Source: Xenophilus arseniciresistens
Lineage (GTDB): Bacteria > Pseudomonadota > Gammaproteobacteria > Burkholderiales > Burkholderiaceae_C
Reading direction: 5' to 3'
Assembly (NCBI RefSeq): GCF_028023875.1
Contig: NZ_JAQIPB010000007.1
Location: 248,001-312,000, forward strand
DNA: 64,000 nucleotides
Within the stretch, counting starts at the first letter, position 1, and every line of letters starts with the position of its first letter. Below, in pieces: positions 18,842 to 30,393 of the stretch. The notes beneath the pieces are model-generated. The model ran no database searches. It was not told the origin of the DNA and worked only from the letters and a program-made list of their open reading frames with translations. Both the position numbers and the translations under genes were made by a program.

Positions 18842-20292
18842 GCGATACCCCGCTGTTCACCCTGGCCGAGGCCGCCGCCTGGCTGCCCGGCGCGCGCCTG
18901 ATCGGCGACGGAGCAACGCCCATCGCGCGCGTGCACACCGACACGCGCACCCTCGCCGCCGGCGACCTGTTCGTGGCGCTCAAGGGCGAGCGCTTCGATG
19001 CCCACAGCTTCTTGCCCGAGGCCGGCGCCAAGGGGGCCGTGGCGGCCGTGGCGCAGGGCGGCCTCGAAGCCGCGGGCCTGCCGGGTCTGGAGGTGGACGA
19101 CACGCTGGCGGCGCTGGGCGCCATCGGCCGCGGCTGGCGCCGGCGCTTCGAGCTGCCGCTGATCGCGGTGGCCGGCAGCAACGGCAAGACCACGGTCACG
19201 CAGATGATCGCCTCCATCCTGCGTGCCGCGGCGCCGGGTGCCAGCCTGGCCACGGCCGGCAACTTCAACAACGAGATCGGCGTGCCGCTGACCTTGTTGC
19301 GCCTGCGTGACGAACACCGGCTGGCAGTGGTGGAGCTGGGCATGAACCATGTGGGCGAAATCGCGCGCCTGACGGCCATTGCCGAGCCGACCGTGGCGCT
19401 GGTCAACAACGCGCAGCGCGAGCACCAGGAATTCATGGCCACGGTGGACGCGGTGGCGGCCGAGAACGGCGCCGTCTTCAGGGGCTTGCGCGAAGGCGGC
19501 ACGGCCGTGTTCCCGCACGGCGATGCCTTCACCGGCCTGTGGGAAGACATGGCCCGTGCGCCGGGCCAGGGGGCCGCGAGCCGCTGCCTGCGCTTTGGCC
19601 TGCGCAGCGAGGCCGACGTGGCGCTGCTGCGGGCCGACTGGCGCAGCGATGCGCAGGGCGGCGCCTGGGACTTCGAGGCCCGCACGCCCATCGGCAAGGT
19701 GCAGGCGCGGCTGCACATCGCCGGGCGCCACAACATTCACAACGCGCTGGCGGCCGTGGCCTGCGCGCTGGCCGCGGGCGTGTCCTGCCAGGCCATCGGC
19801 GCGGGGCTCTCGGCCTTCGAGGCCGTCTCGGGCCGTTCGCGCAGCCTGCCGCTGCGCTGGCATGACGGCCTCGCGCGCACGCTGGTGGACGACTGCTACA
19901 ACGCCAACCCGGATTCCGTGCGTGCGGCCATCGACGTGCTGGCCGAGCTGCCGGGCCCGCGCCTGCTGGTGCTGGGCGACATGGGCGAGGTGGGCGACCA
20001 GGGGCCGCAATTCCACGCCGAGATCGGCGCCTATGCGCGCGAGCGCGGCATCGAGGCCTTCTACGCGCTGGGCGAGGCCTGCGCGCATGCCGTGTCCGCC
20101 TTCGACGCGCCCGGCGCGCGCCATTTCAAGAACATCGAGACGCTCAACGCGGCCGTGCTCCAGGGCGTGGATGCGGCGCGCAGCGTGCTCGTCAAAGGCT
20201 CGCGCTTCATGGCGATGGAGCGCGTGCTGCGCGCCCTCGAAGCCGCCGGCCCTGCTGCAACCCAAGAGGAGGAGACCGGCCATGCTGATTGA
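18838..20292 (+). CDS. murF: D-Ala-D-Ala-adding enzyme MurF
   Basis: Ligase that adds D-Ala-D-Ala to UDP-MurNAc-tripeptide, 484 aa. The P-loop AGSNGKTT is near residue 118, ELGMNHVGEI near 165, and the substrate motif DDCYNANPDS near 350. The product is the lipid I precursor used by MraY, encoded 15 bases downstream. The overlap ATGA with murE indicates translational coupling. Confidence 0.97.
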   Translation: MSDTPLFTLAEAAAWLPGARLIGDGATPIARVHTDTRTLAAGDLFVALKGERFDAHSFLPEAGAKGAVAAVAQGGLEAAGLPGLEVDDTLAALGAIGRGWRRRFELPLIAVAGSNGKTTVTQMIASILRAAAPGASLATAGNFNNEIGVPLTLLRLRDEHRLAVVELGMNHVGEIARLTAIAEPTVALVNNAQREHQEFMATVDAVAAENGAVFRGLREGGTAVFPHGDAFTGLWEDMARAPGQGAASRCLRFGLRSEADVALLRADWRSDAQGGAWDFEARTPIGKVQARLHIAGRHNIHNALAAVACALAAGVSCQAIGAGLSAFEAVSGRSRSLPLRWHDGLARTLVDDCYNANPDSVRAAIDVLAELPGPRLLVLGDMGEVGDQGPQFHAEIGAYARERGIEAFYALGEACAHAVSAFDAPGARHFKNIETLNAAVLQGVDAARSVLVKGSRFMAMERVLRALEAAGPAATQEEETGHAD

Positions 20293-20307
20293 AGCCGGCG
20301 CAACCAC

Positions 20308-21486
20308 ATGCTGATGCACCTGGCCCAATGGCTGCAGGCGCAGAACCCCGACTGGGGCTTCCTGCGCGTGTTCCAGTACCTCACCTTCCGCGCGCTGATG
20401 GCCGCGCTCACGGCGCTGCTCGTGGGCCTGGTCGCGGGGCCCTCGGTGATCCGGCGCCTCACGGCGCTCAAGATCGGCCAGCCCGTGCGCGGCTATGCGA
20501 TGGAAACGCACCTGGTCAAGAGCGGCACGCCCACCATGGGCGGCGTGCTGATCCTGTTCGCCATCGGCCTGGCCACGGTGTTGTGGTTCGACACTTCCAA
20601 CCGCTTCGTGTGGGTGGTGCTGTGGGTGACGCTGGGCTTCGGCGCCATCGGCTGGGTGGACGACTGGCGCAAGGTGGTCCGCAAGGATCCCGAAGGCATG
20701 CGTTCGCGCGAGAAGTACATGTGGCAGTCGCTGATCGGGCTGGTCGCGGCGGTGTACCTGCTGTTCGCCATGTCGCAAGGCTCCAGCGGCCGCGTGCTCG
20801 AGCTGTTCATGGCCTGGGTGCGCTCGGGCTTCGCGATGGACCTGCCGCCCCGGATCGAGCTGATCGTGCCCTTCTTCAAGGAGATCAGCTACCCGCTGGG
20901 CGGCATCGGCTTCGTGATCCTGACCTACCTGGTCATCGTGGGTGCGAGCAATGCCGTGAACCTGACCGATGGCCTGGACGGCCTGGCCATCATGCCGGTG
21001 GTGATGGTGGGCTCGGCCCTGGGCGTGTTCGCGTACGTCTCGGGCAGTTCCGTCTACAGCCGCTACCTGCTGTTCCCGCACATTCCGGGCTCGGGCGAGC
21101 TGCTGGTCTTCTGCTCGGCCATGGCCGGCGCGGGCCTGGCCTTCCTCTGGTTCAACACCCATCCGGCGCAGGTCTTCATGGGCGACGTGGGCGCGCTGGC
21201 GCTGGGCGGCGCGCTGGGCACCGTGGCCGTGATCGTGCGCCAGGAGATCGTGTTCTTCGTGATGGGCGGCATCTTCGTGGTCGAGGCCATTTCGGTGATG
21301 GCCCAGGTGGCCTACTTCAAGTACACCAAGCGCCGCTTCGGTGAAGGCCGCCGCATCCTCAAGATGGCGCCGCTGCACCACCACTTCGAGAAGAGCGGCT
21401 GGCGCGAGACCCAGGTGGTCGTGCGCTTCTGGATCATCACCATGCTGCTGTGCCTGGTGGGCCTGTCCACCCTGAAGCTGCGCTGA
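20308..21486 (+). CDS. mraY: Phospho-MurNAc-pentapeptide transferase MraY
   Basis: Polytopic inner-membrane enzyme that makes lipid I on undecaprenyl phosphate, 392 aa with about ten transmembrane helices. Family motifs are visible: the GTPTMGG loop near residue 73, the catalytic Asp pair region GWVDDWRK near 117, [10 protein letters not shown] near 217 and MAPLHHHFE near 352. The start at 20308 matches the usual N-terminus; an ATG two codons later is possible. Confidence 0.97.
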   Translation: MLMHLAQWLQAQNPDWGFLRVFQYLTFRALMAALTALLVGLVAGPSVIRRLTALKIGQPVRGYAMETHLVKSGTPTMGGVLILFAIGLATVLWFDTSNRFVWVVLWVTLGFGAIGWVDDWRKVVRKDPEGMRSREKYMWQSLIGLVAAVYLLFAMSQGSSGRVLELFMAWVRSGFAMDLPPRIELIVPFFKEISYPLGGIGFVILTYLVIVGASNAVNLTDGLDGLAIMPVVMVGSALGVFAYVSGSSVYSRYLLFPHIPGSGELLVFCSAMAGAGLAFLWFNTHPAQVFMGDVGALALGGALGTVAVIVRQEIVFFVMGGIFVVEAISVMAQVAYFKYTKRRFGEGRRILKMAPLHHHFEKSGWRETQVVVRFWIITMLLCLVGLSTLKLR

Positions 21487-21501
21487 ACGGAAAGCCGCCG
21501 C

Positions 21502-23457
21502 ATGCATTCACTCCACCAGCTCCCCGTGCTGATCCTGGGCCTCGGTGCGTCCGGCCTGGCGATGGCGCGCTGGTGCGCGCGCCACGGCGCCGACGTGACG
21601 GTGGCCGACACGCGCGAAGCGCCGCCCCAGCTGGCCCAGCTGCAGGCCGAACTGCCCACCGTGCGCTTCGTCAGCGGTGCCTTCGACGCGTCGCTGATCG
21701 AGGGCAAGCCCATCCGCGCCGTGTACCGCTCGCCGGGCCTGTCGCCTGCGCAGATCGCGCCGGTGGTGGATGCAGCGCGCGCCATCGGCCTCGTGGTGGG
21801 TGGCGAGCTGGACCTGTTCGCGCAGGCGCTGCGCGACATCGATGCGCAGCGCCGCGAGGCTTATGAGGCGGCGTGGGCGCAGATCCAGGCCGAGCATGCG
21901 CAGGCGCAGGCCGTTGTGGTTCAAAACCCCGTGCTTGAAGAAAGCGCTGAGCCCGAGGCCCAGGCCGTCGAGGCAGCCATCGAGGCACCTGTTGAAGCGG
22001 AAGAAGCGGAACCCGCCGCTTCCCCGCCCGGCGTGGAAGAAGAAAGCGCCGCGCCCGTCGAGCAGCTCACCGACACCACGCCAGCGCCCGAGCCCGAGGC
22101 TGCAACCCCCGCTGCTGCGCCCGCCGCGCAAGCCTACGTGCCCCATGCCGCGCGCGAAGCGGCCGAGTTCGTCGCGCGCATCGCCGAACTCAGCGCCGCC
22201 GCGCCGCAGGCCGAGGAAGAGCAGGAGCCGCTGCCCGTGGCCGAGGCCGCGCCCGTGCTGCAGCGCCCCGCATTGCCCGAAGGCTACCGCCCGGCCGTGC
22301 TCGCCATCACGGGCACCAATGGCAAGACCACCGTCACCTCGCTCACGGGCCTGCTGATCGAGAGCGTGGGCAAGTCCGTGGCCGTGGCCGGCAACATCGG
22401 CCCGACCTTGCTGGACACGCTGGCCGGCCACCTGGACGCCGGCACCCTGCCCGAAGCCTGGGTGCTCGAACTGTCGAGCTTCCAGCTCGACGGCGTGCAG
22501 GGCTTCGAGCCCACGGCCGCGACGGTGCTCAACATCACGCAGGACCACCTGGACTGGCATGGCGACATGGCCAGCTATGCCGCGGCCAAGGCACGCATCT
22601 TTGGCCAGACCGGCCTGATGGTGCTCAACCGCGAAGACGCGGCGGTGATGGGCATGCTGCCGCCGCCTGTGAAGGTCAAGCTGCAAAAGCCGCAGATCCG
22701 CGCGCACATCACCTTTGGCGCCGACCTGCCCCAGCGCCCGGGCGACTTCGGCATCGAGCGCGTGAACGGCATGGCCTGGCTGGTGCGCGCGCACGAGGCC
22801 GATGAGACGCAAAAGCGCAAGCGCGGCGCCGTGCAAGAGGAAGACATTCATCTGCAGCGCCTGATGCCCGCCGACGCCCTGCGCATCCGCGGCCAGCACA
22901 ACGCGCTCAACGCGCTCGCGGCGCTGGCTCTGGCTGCGTCGGCCGGCTGCGCGCTGGCGCCCATGCTCTACGGCCTGCGCGACTACCGCGGCGAGCCGCA
23001 TCGCGTGGAGCCCATCGCGCTGATCGACGACGTGGAGTATTTCGACGACAGCAAGGGCACCAACGTGGGCGCGACCGTGGCCGCGCTCGCGGGCCTGGGT
23101 GTGGAGCGCAAGCTGGTCGTGATCCTCGGCGGCGACGGCAAGGGCCAGGACTTCACGCCGCTGGCCGAACCCGTGGCGCGCTACGTGCGCGCCGCCGTGC
23201 TGATCGGCCGCGATGCGCCGCAGATCGAAAGCGCGCTGGCCGACACCGGCGTGCCGCTGCTGCATGCCGCCGACATGGACGCCGCCGTGCGCGCCGCCGC
23301 GCGGCAGGCGCACACCGGCGATGCCGTGCTGCTTTCACCGGCCTGCGCCAGCTTCGACATGTTCCGTGGCTACGGCCACCGGGCCGAGGTCTTCATCGCC
23401 GCCGTGCAGGCCCTGGCGGACGACCCCGAACCGGCCGCAGAAGGAGAGAGCGCATGA
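21502..23457 (+). CDS. murD: MurD ligase with a long disordered insertion
   Basis: UDP-MurNAc-L-Ala:D-Glu ligase, 651 aa against 438 in E. coli. The N-terminal UDP-binding fold ([16 protein letters not shown]) ends near residue 105 at [11 protein letters not shown]. The P-loop GTNGKT comes only at 271-276, against about 111-116 in E. coli. The intervening roughly 150 residues are Ala/Glu/Pro/Gln-rich and look disordered. A smaller extra loop lies at about 400-450. Catalytic motifs ([10 protein letters not shown] and the C-terminal DDSKGTN and LSPACASFD) are intact, so the enzyme should be active. Confidence 0.95.
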   Translation: MHSLHQLPVLILGLGASGLAMARWCARHGADVTVADTREAPPQLAQLQAELPTVRFVSGAFDASLIEGKPIRAVYRSPGLSPAQIAPVVDAARAIGLVVGGELDLFAQALRDIDAQRREAYEAAWAQIQAEHAQAQAVVVQNPVLEESAEPEAQAVEAAIEAPVEAEEAEPAASPPGVEEESAAPVEQLTDTTPAPEPEAATPAAAPAAQAYVPHAAREAAEFVARIAELSAAAPQAEEEQEPLPVAEAAPVLQRPALPEGYRPAVLAITGTNGKTTVTSLTGLLIESVGKSVAVAGNIGPTLLDTLAGHLDAGTLPEAWVLELSSFQLDGVQGFEPTAATVLNITQDHLDWHGDMASYAAAKARIFGQTGLMVLNREDAAVMGMLPPPVKVKLQKPQIRAHITFGADLPQRPGDFGIERVNGMAWLVRAHEADETQKRKRGAVQEEDIHLQRLMPADALRIRGQHNALNALAALALAASAGCALAPMLYGLRDYRGEPHRVEPIALIDDVEYFDDSKGTNVGATVAALAGLGVERKLVVILGGDGKGQDFTPLAEPVARYVRAAVLIGRDAPQIESALADTGVPLLHAADMDAAVRAAARQAHTGDAVLLSPACASFDMFRGYGHRAEVFIAAVQALADDPEPAAEGESA

Positions 23458-24758
23458 GCCGCGCACAGGCAGCCGCAGCCACGGCCAACGAGAGCCCCGG
23501 CCGCTTCGGCGCCTGGTGGCAGCGCCTGCGCGGCCAGGCCGCCGACGCCATGCCCATGCACCTGCCCGTGCGTCTGGGTGGCGGCGACTTCACGCAGACC
23601 AAGGCTGCCCCGGTGCGCGTGCTGGGCTTCGACCAGGCACTGGTGTGGGTGGTGGTGGCGCTGCTGCTGTGGGGGCTGATCATGGTGTATTCGGCCTCCA
23701 TCGCGCTGGGCGACAACCCGCGCTTCGCGCGCGCCAGCTACAGCGAAGGCTTCTTCGTGCTGCGCCACGGCGCCTACATCTTCCTGGCCTTCGTGACGGC
23801 GCTCATCGCCTTCCAGGTGCCCATGCGCACCTGGGAGCGCTGGGCGCCGTGGATCTTCGTCGTGGCCCTGCTGCTGCTGGTGCTGGTGCTGGTGCCGGGC
23901 GTGGGGCGCGTGGTCAACGGCGCGCGCCGCTGGCTGCCGCTGGGGGTGATGAACTTCCAGCCCTCGGAGCTGGCCAAGGTGGCGATGGTGCTCTACGCGG
24001 CCAGCTACATGGTGCGCAAGATGGACGTGAAGGAGCGCTTCTTCAAGGCCGTGGTGCCCATGGGCGTGGCCGTGGTGGTGATCGGCATGCTGCTGCTGGC
24101 CGAGCCCGACATGGGCGCCTTCCTGGTCATCGCCGTGATCGCCATGGGCATCCTGTTCCTGGGCGGCGTGAACGCGCGCATGTTCTTCCTGATCGCTGCG
24201 CTGATGGTGGCGGCCTTCATGGTCATGATCATGACCAGCGAATGGCGGCGCGAGCGCCTGTTCGCCTACCTGGACCCGTTCAGCGAGGCCCATGCGCTGG
24301 GCAAGGGCTACCAGCTCTCGCATGCGCTGATCGCCATCGGCCGCGGAGAGATCTTCGGCGTCGGCCTGGGCGCCAGCGTGGAGAAGTTGCACTGGCTGCC
24401 CGAGGCCCACACCGACTTCCTGCTGGCCGTGCTGGGCGAGGAGTTCGGCCTGGTGGGCCTGCTGATCATCATCAGCCTGTTCTTCTGGCTCACCCGCCGC
24501 ATCATGCACATCGGCCGCCAGGCCATCGCGCTGGACCGCGTGTTCTCGGGCCTGGTGGCGCAGGGCGTGGGCGTGTGGATCGGCTTCCAGGCTTTCATCA
24601 ACATGGGCGTGAACCTGGGCGCGCTGCCCACCAAGGGCCTGGGCCTGCCGCTGATGAGCTTCGGCGGCTCGGCCATCCTCATGAACCTCGTGGCGCTGGC
24701 CATCGTGCTGCGTGTGGACTATGAGAACCGCGTCCTCATGCGAGGGGGCCGCATATGA
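23454..24758 (+). CDS. ftsW: Lipid II polymerase/division protein FtsW
   Basis: SEDS-family septal glycosyltransferase that works with FtsI, 434 aa with ten predicted transmembrane helices. The N-terminal cytoplasmic tail of about 60 residues is longer than usual. Visible SEDS motifs include [11 protein letters not shown] near residue 155, FQPSEL, the catalytic-loop region LLAEPDMG, and the C-terminal [10 protein letters not shown]. It overlaps both murD and murG by four bases. A second SEDS protein, RodA, is encoded at 40982. Confidence 0.97.
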   Translation: MSRAQAAAATANESPGRFGAWWQRLRGQAADAMPMHLPVRLGGGDFTQTKAAPVRVLGFDQALVWVVVALLLWGLIMVYSASIALGDNPRFARASYSEGFFVLRHGAYIFLAFVTALIAFQVPMRTWERWAPWIFVVALLLLVLVLVPGVGRVVNGARRWLPLGVMNFQPSELAKVAMVLYAASYMVRKMDVKERFFKAVVPMGVAVVVIGMLLLAEPDMGAFLVIAVIAMGILFLGGVNARMFFLIAALMVAAFMVMIMTSEWRRERLFAYLDPFSEAHALGKGYQLSHALIAIGRGEIFGVGLGASVEKLHWLPEAHTDFLLAVLGEEFGLVGLLIIISLFFWLTRRIMHIGRQAIALDRVFSGLVAQGVGVWIGFQAFINMGVNLGALPTKGLGLPLMSFGGSAILMNLVALAIVLRVDYENRVLMRGGRI

Positions 24759-25837
24759 AAACGGCGCTGGTGATGGCTGGCGGCACCGGCGGCCACATCT
24801 TCCCGGGCCTGGCCGTGGCCGAGGAGCTGCGTGCGCGCGGCTGGCGCGTGCACTGGCTGGGCGCGCCCGGCAGCATGGAAGAGCGGCTGGTGCCGCCGCG
24901 GGGCTTCGCCTTCGAGCCGGTGCAGTTCGGCGGCCTGCGCGGCAAGGGCCTGGCCACCGTCGCGCTGCTGCCATGGAAGCTGTTGCGCGCCTTCTGGCAG
25001 GCGCTGGGCGTGGTGCGGCGCGTGAAGCCCGACGTGCTGGTGGGCCTGGGCGGCTACATCACCTTCCCGGGCGGCATGATGGGCGTGGCCACGGGCCGGC
25101 CGCTGGTGCTGCACGAACAGAACTCGGTGGCCGGCATGGCCAACAAGTGGCTGGCCAAGGTGGCCGACCGCGTGTTCACAGCCTTCCCGCATGTGCTGGA
25201 GAAGGCGCCGTCCGCGCAGTGGGTGGGCAACCCGCTGCGCGCCGAATTCCTGGCCCAGCCCGGCCCCGCCGAACGCTTTGAAGGCCGCAGCGGCCCGCTG
25301 CGCGTGCTGGTGGTGGGCGGCAGCCTGGGCGCGCGGGCGCTCAACAGCGTGGTGCCGCAGGCGCTGGCGCGCATCGCGCCCAGCGAGCGGCCCATCGTGC
25401 TGCATCAAAGCGGCGCCACGCAGATCGAGGAGCTGCGCGCGAACTACGCCGCGGCCGGCGTGCAGGCCGAGCTCACGCCCTTCATCGACAACGCGGCCGA
25501 GGCCTATGCCCAGGCCGATCTCATCGTGGCGCGCGCGGGCGCCAGCACCGTGACCGAGCTGGCCGCGGTGGGCGCCGCGGCGCTGTTCGTTCCCTTCCCC
25601 TCGGCCGTGGACGACCACCAGACCACCAACGCGCGCTTCCTCGTGGATGCGGGCGCCGGCTGGCTGGTGCAACAGACCGAACTGACTCCTGAACTGCTGT
25701 CCGACTTGATCCAGAAGACCGACCGCGCCGCGCTGCTGGAGCGCGCGCTCAAGGCCAAGAGCCTGCAAAAGACCGAGGCCACCACAGCGGTGGCCCTGGC
25801 CTGCGAACAACTCGTGCACCGGGGGGTGGATCCATGA
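24755..25837 (+). CDS. murG: Lipid II synthase MurG
   Basis: Peripheral membrane GT-B glycosyltransferase that adds GlcNAc to lipid I, 360 aa. The first Gly loop [12 protein letters not shown] is at residue 7 and the second [13 protein letters not shown] near 183. The UDP-GlcNAc-binding region [14 protein letters not shown] is near 262. It overlaps ftsW and murC by four bases each. Confidence 0.97.
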   Translation: MKTALVMAGGTGGHIFPGLAVAEELRARGWRVHWLGAPGSMEERLVPPRGFAFEPVQFGGLRGKGLATVALLPWKLLRAFWQALGVVRRVKPDVLVGLGGYITFPGGMMGVATGRPLVLHEQNSVAGMANKWLAKVADRVFTAFPHVLEKAPSAQWVGNPLRAEFLAQPGPAERFEGRSGPLRVLVVGGSLGARALNSVVPQALARIAPSERPIVLHQSGATQIEELRANYAAAGVQAELTPFIDNAAEAYAQADLIVARAGASTVTELAAVGAAALFVPFPSAVDDHQTTNARFLVDAGAGWLVQQTELTPELLSDLIQKTDRAALLERALKAKSLQKTEATTAVALACEQLVHRGVDP

Positions 25838-27243
25838 AGCACGCCATTCGCCACATCCACTTCGTGGGCGTGGGCGGCTCGGGCATGAGCGGCATCGCCG
25901 AGGTGCTGCTGAACCTGGGCTACACCATCTCGGGCTCCGACCTGGCCGACAGCGCCACCTTGCGCCGCCTGGGCGCCCTGGGCATCCGCACCCACGTGGG
26001 CCATGCGGCGGCCCATATCGCCGGCGCCGACGCGGTGGTCACCTCCACGGCCGTGAAGGCCGACAACCCCGAGGTGCTGGCTGCGCGCGAGAAGCGCATC
26101 CCGGTGGTGCCGCGCGCGCTGATGCTGGCCGAGCTGATGCGGCTCAAGCAGGGCATCGCCATCGCCGGCACGCACGGCAAGACCACCACCACCAGCCTGG
26201 CCGCCAGCGTGCTCGCGGCTGCGGGGCTGGACCCGACCTTCGTCATCGGCGGGCGCCTGAACAGTGCCGGCGCCAACGCGCGCCTGGGGCAGGGCGAGCA
26301 CATCGTGGTGGAGGCCGACGAGTCCGACGCCTCCTTCCTGAACCTGCTGCCCGTGATGGCGGTCGTCACCAACATCGACGCCGACCACATGGAGACCTAT
26401 GGCCATGACTTCGGCAAGCTGCAGCGCACCTTCGTCGACTTCCTGCACCGCATGCCCTTCTACGGCGTGGCGATCCTGTGCGTGGACGACCCGGCCGTGC
26501 GCGAGATCGTGCCGCAGGTGACCTGCCCGGTGACCAGCTACGGCTTCGCCGAGGACGCGCAGGTGCGCGCCATCGACGTGCGGGCCGTGGGCGCGCAGAT
26601 GCACTTCACGGTGCAGCGGCGCAACGGCGTGACCCTGCCCGATCTGCCCATCGTGCTGAACCTGCCGGGCGAGCACAACGTGCGCAACGCGCTGTCGGTG
26701 ATCGCCATCGCGGTGGAGCTGGGCATTGCCGACGAGGCCGTGCAGCGCGGCCTGGCCGAGTTCAAGGGCGTGGGCCGGCGCTTCCAGCGCTATGGCGATG
26801 TCGCGGCCCCGGCCGGTGGCCAGTTCACCGTGATCGACGACTACGGCCACCACCCGGTGGAGATGGCCGCCACGCTGGCCGCCGCGCGCGGCGCCTTCCC
26901 GGGCCGGCGCCTGGTGCTGGCCTTCCAGCCGCACCGCTACACGCGCACCCGCGACTGCTTCGAGGATTTCGTCAAGGTCATCGGCCAGGCCGATTCCGTG
27001 CTGCTGGCCGAGGTCTATGCCGCGGGCGAGGCGCCCATCGTGGCCGCAGACGGCCGCTCGCTCGCGCGGGCGCTGCGCGTGGCGGGCAAGGTGGAGCCGG
27101 TGTTCGTCGACGACATCGGCGCGATGGCGCAGGCCGTGATCGACAACGCGCAGGCCGGTGATGTGGTGCTGTGCATGGGCGCGGGCTCCATCGGCGGCGT
27201 GCCCGCACAGATCGTCGAGCGCGCGGCGAGGAACCAACCATGA
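25834..27243 (+). CDS. murC: UDP-MurNAc-L-alanine ligase MurC
   Basis: First amino-acid ligase of peptidoglycan synthesis, 469 aa. The N-terminal [15 protein letters not shown] motif, the P-loop [10 protein letters not shown] near 110, and the metal and UDP sites EADESD and DDYGHHP are all present. It lies directly between murG and ddl with four-base overlaps. The cluster lacks murB here. A related recycling ligase, Mpl, is encoded at 46532-47968. Confidence 0.97.
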   Translation: MKHAIRHIHFVGVGGSGMSGIAEVLLNLGYTISGSDLADSATLRRLGALGIRTHVGHAAAHIAGADAVVTSTAVKADNPEVLAAREKRIPVVPRALMLAELMRLKQGIAIAGTHGKTTTTSLAASVLAAAGLDPTFVIGGRLNSAGANARLGQGEHIVVEADESDASFLNLLPVMAVVTNIDADHMETYGHDFGKLQRTFVDFLHRMPFYGVAILCVDDPAVREIVPQVTCPVTSYGFAEDAQVRAIDVRAVGAQMHFTVQRRNGVTLPDLPIVLNLPGEHNVRNALSVIAIAVELGIADEAVQRGLAEFKGVGRRFQRYGDVAAPAGGQFTVIDDYGHHPVEMAATLAAARGAFPGRRLVLAFQPHRYTRTRDCFEDFVKVIGQADSVLLAEVYAAGEAPIVAADGRSLARALRVAGKVEPVFVDDIGAMAQAVIDNAQAGDVVLCMGAGSIGGVPAQIVERAARNQP

Positions 27244-28262
27244 CTGACGCTCGACCCTCCACGCTCAACACGCCAGCCGCTGCCCTGGGCAAGGTGGCCG
27301 TGCTCTTCGGCGGCCGTTCGGCCGAGCGCGAGATCTCCATCCTCTCGGGCACCGGCGTGCTCGCTGCGCTCAAGTCGCGCGGCGTGGACGCCCATGCCTT
27401 CGACCCGGCCGAGCGCGACCTGGCCGACCTCAAGCGCGAAGGCTTTGCGCGCTGCTTCATCGCACTGCACGGGCGCCATGGCGAAGACGGCACGGTGCAG
27501 GGTGCGCTGGAGCTGCTGGGCATTCCCTACACCGGCTCGGGCGTCATGGCTTCCAGCGTCGCGATGGACAAGGTGATGACCAAGCGCCTGTGGCTGGCCG
27601 AAGGGCTGTCCACGCCGCGCTATGTGCGCCTGGCGCCGGATCAGCAATCGCCAGAGCGCGTGCGCGCCGTGCCCGACGAGCTGGGCCTGCCGCTGATCGT
27701 GAAGCCGCCGCGCGAGGGTTCGTCCATCGGCGTGACCAAGGTGCAGGGCCTGGGAGACGTGGATCGCGACATGCAGGAGGCCGTGCGCCTGGCCGCCCGC
27801 TACGACGCCGACGTGCTGTGCGAAGAGTTCATCGAGGGCGAGGAAGTCACCTGCGCCGTGCTGGGCCAGGGCGCCGACGCGCAGGCACTGCCGGTGGTGC
27901 GCATCGCGGCGCCCGAAGGCGCCTACGACTACCAGAACAAGTACTTCACCGACGACGTGAAGTACCACTGTCCGGCCGGCCTGCCCGATGCGCTGGAGCA
28001 GGAGATCCGCACCCTGGCGCTGGCCGCGTATCGCAGCCTGGGCTGCCGCGGCTGGGGCCGCGCCGACGTGATGATCCGCGCCAGCGACCGCAAGCCCTTC
28101 CTGCTGGAGATGAACACTTCGCCCGGCATGACCGGCCATTCGCTGGTGCCCATGTCGGCACGGGCCGTGGGCATCGCCTACGAAGACCTGTGCGTGCGCG
28201 TGCTGGCGGCCGCTGCGTTGGACAGCGCCGCCCCCGACGCCTTCGTGAAGGAGCGCGGCTGA
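27240..28262 (+). CDS. ddl: D-alanine-D-alanine ligase
   Basis: ATP-grasp ligase that makes D-Ala-D-Ala for MurF, 340 aa from the ATG that overlaps the murC stop. The N-terminal [20 protein letters not shown] motif is diagnostic. The ATP-grasp lysine region ([16 protein letters not shown]) is near 145 and the metal site [10 protein letters not shown] near 283. It has about 20 extra N-terminal residues relative to E. coli DdlB. Confidence 0.96.
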   Translation: MTDARPSTLNTPAAALGKVAVLFGGRSAEREISILSGTGVLAALKSRGVDAHAFDPAERDLADLKREGFARCFIALHGRHGEDGTVQGALELLGIPYTGSGVMASSVAMDKVMTKRLWLAEGLSTPRYVRLAPDQQSPERVRAVPDELGLPLIVKPPREGSSIGVTKVQGLGDVDRDMQEAVRLAARYDADVLCEEFIEGEEVTCAVLGQGADAQALPVVRIAAPEGAYDYQNKYFTDDVKYHCPAGLPDALEQEIRTLALAAYRSLGCRGWGRADVMIRASDRKPFLLEMNTSPGMTGHSLVPMSARAVGIAYEDLCVRVLAAAALDSAAPDAFVKERG

Positions 28263-28272
28263 GCGTTTTCCC

Positions 28273-29121
28273 ATGGCCACCGATGCACTCACCCCTCCGC
28301 TGGACGTCCGGCTCATGAACCTCACGGCGACTTTGTTGTTCGCGCTGTGCGGTCTCATGCTGCTGGCCGCGGCCGGATGGTGGGTGCTGCGCCAGCCCTT
28401 CTTCCCGCTGGCGGGGATCAAGGTGCAGGGCGACGTGACCCACAACAACGCGGCCACCCTGCGCGCCAACGTGGCCCCGCAGCTGGCCGGCAACTTCTTC
28501 ACCGTCGATCTGCAGCGCGCCCGCGTGGCCTTTGAATCGGTGCCCTGGGTGCGCAAGGCCGTGGTGCACCGCGAGTTCCCGAACCGCCTGCGCGCCACGC
28601 TCACCGAGCACGTGCCCGTGGCCTTCTGGGGCGGCGAAGACCGCTCCACCCTGGTCAACAGCTTCGGCGAGGTCTTCGAGGCCAACACGGCCGAGGCCAG
28701 TGACGAGCTGCCGCGCCTGGTGGGGCCCGACGAGCAGAGCGGCCATGTGCTGGGCATGTTCCGCGAGCTGCAACCGCTGTTTGCCGCCGCCGAGCTGGAG
28801 ATCCAGCAACTGGTGCTGTCGCAGCGCGGCAGCTGGCAGGCCACGCTGGACAGCGGAGCCGTGATCGAGCTGGGCCGCGGCAGCAGCGAGGAAGTGGCGG
28901 CGCGTGCCCAGCGCTTCCTGACCAGCGTGCGGCAGGTGGCCGGCCAATACAACCGCGGCGTGGATGCGGTGGAAAGCGCCGATCTGCGCCATGCCGACGC
29001 CTATGCCGTGCGGCTGCGCGGCGTGACCACGGTGGACAACAGCAGCGCCCAGCCCGCGCGTGCGGGCGTGGCGGTGCGCGCGCAGCCGGCAGGCAGCGGC
29101 GCCTCAGCGCGTCGGCCCTAA
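28273..29121 (+). CDS. ftsQ: Cell division protein FtsQ
   Basis: Bitopic divisome protein with one transmembrane helix at about 16-36, then a periplasmic POTRA domain (FFPLAGIKVQGDVTHNN, about 38-108) and a beta domain. It is 282 aa. The motif VPWVRKAVVHREFPNRL is typical. A low-complexity Ala/Arg tail ends the protein. It lies 10 bases after ddl and 42 bases before ftsA. Confidence 0.94.
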   Translation: MATDALTPPLDVRLMNLTATLLFALCGLMLLAAAGWWVLRQPFFPLAGIKVQGDVTHNNAATLRANVAPQLAGNFFTVDLQRARVAFESVPWVRKAVVHREFPNRLRATLTEHVPVAFWGGEDRSTLVNSFGEVFEANTAEASDELPRLVGPDEQSGHVLGMFRELQPLFAAAELEIQQLVLSQRGSWQATLDSGAVIELGRGSSEEVAARAQRFLTSVRQVAGQYNRGVDAVESADLRHADAYAVRLRGVTTVDNSSAQPARAGVAVRAQPAGSGASARRP

Positions 29122-29163
29122 GACGAAATACGAGAGAAGAGCAGGCTCAATCAGGACATCAAG

Positions 29164-30393
29164 ATGCCCAAAGACTACAAAGATCTGGTTGTCGGACTCG
29201 ACATCGGCACCGCCAAGGTGATGGCGATGGTGGCCGAGGTGCTGCCCGGCGGCGAGCTCAAGCTCGCAGGCCTGGGCGTGGCGCCTTCCAACGGCCTCAA
29301 GCGCGGCGTGGTGGTGAACATCGACGCCACGGTGCAAAGCATCCAGCAGGCCCTGAAGGAGGCCGAGTTCATGGCCGACTGCAAGATCAGTCGCGTCTAC
29401 ACCGGCATCACGGGCAGCCACATCCGCGGCATCAACTCCAGCGGCATGGTGGCCGTCAAAGACAAGGAGGTCACCACGGCCGACGTGGCCCGCGTGGTGG
29501 AGACCGCGCGCGCCATCAACATCTCCAGCGACCAGCGCCTGCTGCTGGTGGAGCCGCAGGAGTTCGTGATCGACGGCCAGGACGTCAAGGAACCCATCGG
29601 CATGAGCGGCATGCGGCTGGAGGCCAAGGTGCACATCGTCACCGGTGCCCAGAGCGCGGCTGAGAACATCATCAAGTGCGTGCGCCGCTGCGGCCTGGAA
29701 GTGGACCAGTTGATGCTCAACCCGCTGGCTTCGAGCCAGGCGGTGCTGACCGAGGACGAGCGCGAGCTGGGCGTGGTGCTGGTGGACATCGGCGCCGGCA
29801 CCACCGACGTGGCCATCTTCACCAACGGCGCGATCCGCCACACGGCCGTGATCCCCATCGCGGGCGACCTGATCACCAGCGACATCGCGATGGCCCTGCG
29901 CACGCCCACCAAGGATGCGGAGGACATCAAGGTCGAACACGGTTTTGCCAAGCAGCTACTGGCCGACCCCGAGACCCAGGTGGAAGTGCCGGGCCTGGGC
30001 GACCGCGGCCCGCGCATGCTCAGCAAGCAGGCGCTGGCCGGCGTGATCGAGCCGCGCGTGGAAGAGATCTTCCAGCTCGTGCAGCAGGTGGTGCGCGAGT
30101 CCGGCTACGAAGAGGTGCTGTCCTCGGGCGTGGTGCTCACGGGCGGCAGCTCGGTGATGCCGGGCATGCTGGAGCTGGGCGAGGACATCTTCCTCAAACC
30201 CGTGCGACGCGGCATTCCCAAGTATTCGAGCGCCCTGTCCGACATGGTGGCGCAGCCGCGTGCGGCGACAGTCATGGGCCTGCTCGAAGAGGCGCGCTTT
30301 GCCCGCATGCGCGGCTACAAGGTGGCCGCCAAGAGCGGCACCGTGAAGACCGCCTTCGGCCGCTTCAAGGACTTCATCGTGGGGAACTTCTGA
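29164..30393 (+). CDS. ftsA: Cell division protein FtsA
   Basis: Actin-like protein that tethers FtsZ to the membrane, 409 aa. Phosphate-binding motif GLDIGTAKV is at residue 11, and the second DIGAGTTDVAIF near 209. The C-terminal amphipathic helix (GRFKDFIVGNF) that inserts in the membrane is intact. The stop overlaps an ATG that opens a 38-codon ORF. Confidence 0.97.
   Translation: MPKDYKDLVVGLDIGTAKVMAMVAEVLPGGELKLAGLGVAPSNGLKRGVVVNIDATVQSIQQALKEAEFMADCKISRVYTGITGSHIRGINSSGMVAVKDKEVTTADVARVVETARAINISSDQRLLLVEPQEFVIDGQDVKEPIGMSGMRLEAKVHIVTGAQSAAENIIKCVRRCGLEVDQLMLNPLASSQAVLTEDERELGVVLVDIGAGTTDVAIFTNGAIRHTAVIPIAGDLITSDIAMALRTPTKDAEDIKVEHGFAKQLLADPETQVEVPGLGDRGPRMLSKQALAGVIEPRVEEIFQLVQQVVRESGYEEVLSSGVVLTGGSSVMPGMLELGEDIFLKPVRRGIPKYSSALSDMVAQPRAATVMGLLEEARFARMRGYKVAAKSGTVKTAFGRFKDFIVGNF

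Noticed and set aside
18409-21507. 1032-codon minus-strand open frame across murE-murF-mraY
   Set aside because: Antisense to three intact essential genes, with low-complexity His/Arg/Gln composition and no recognisable motif.
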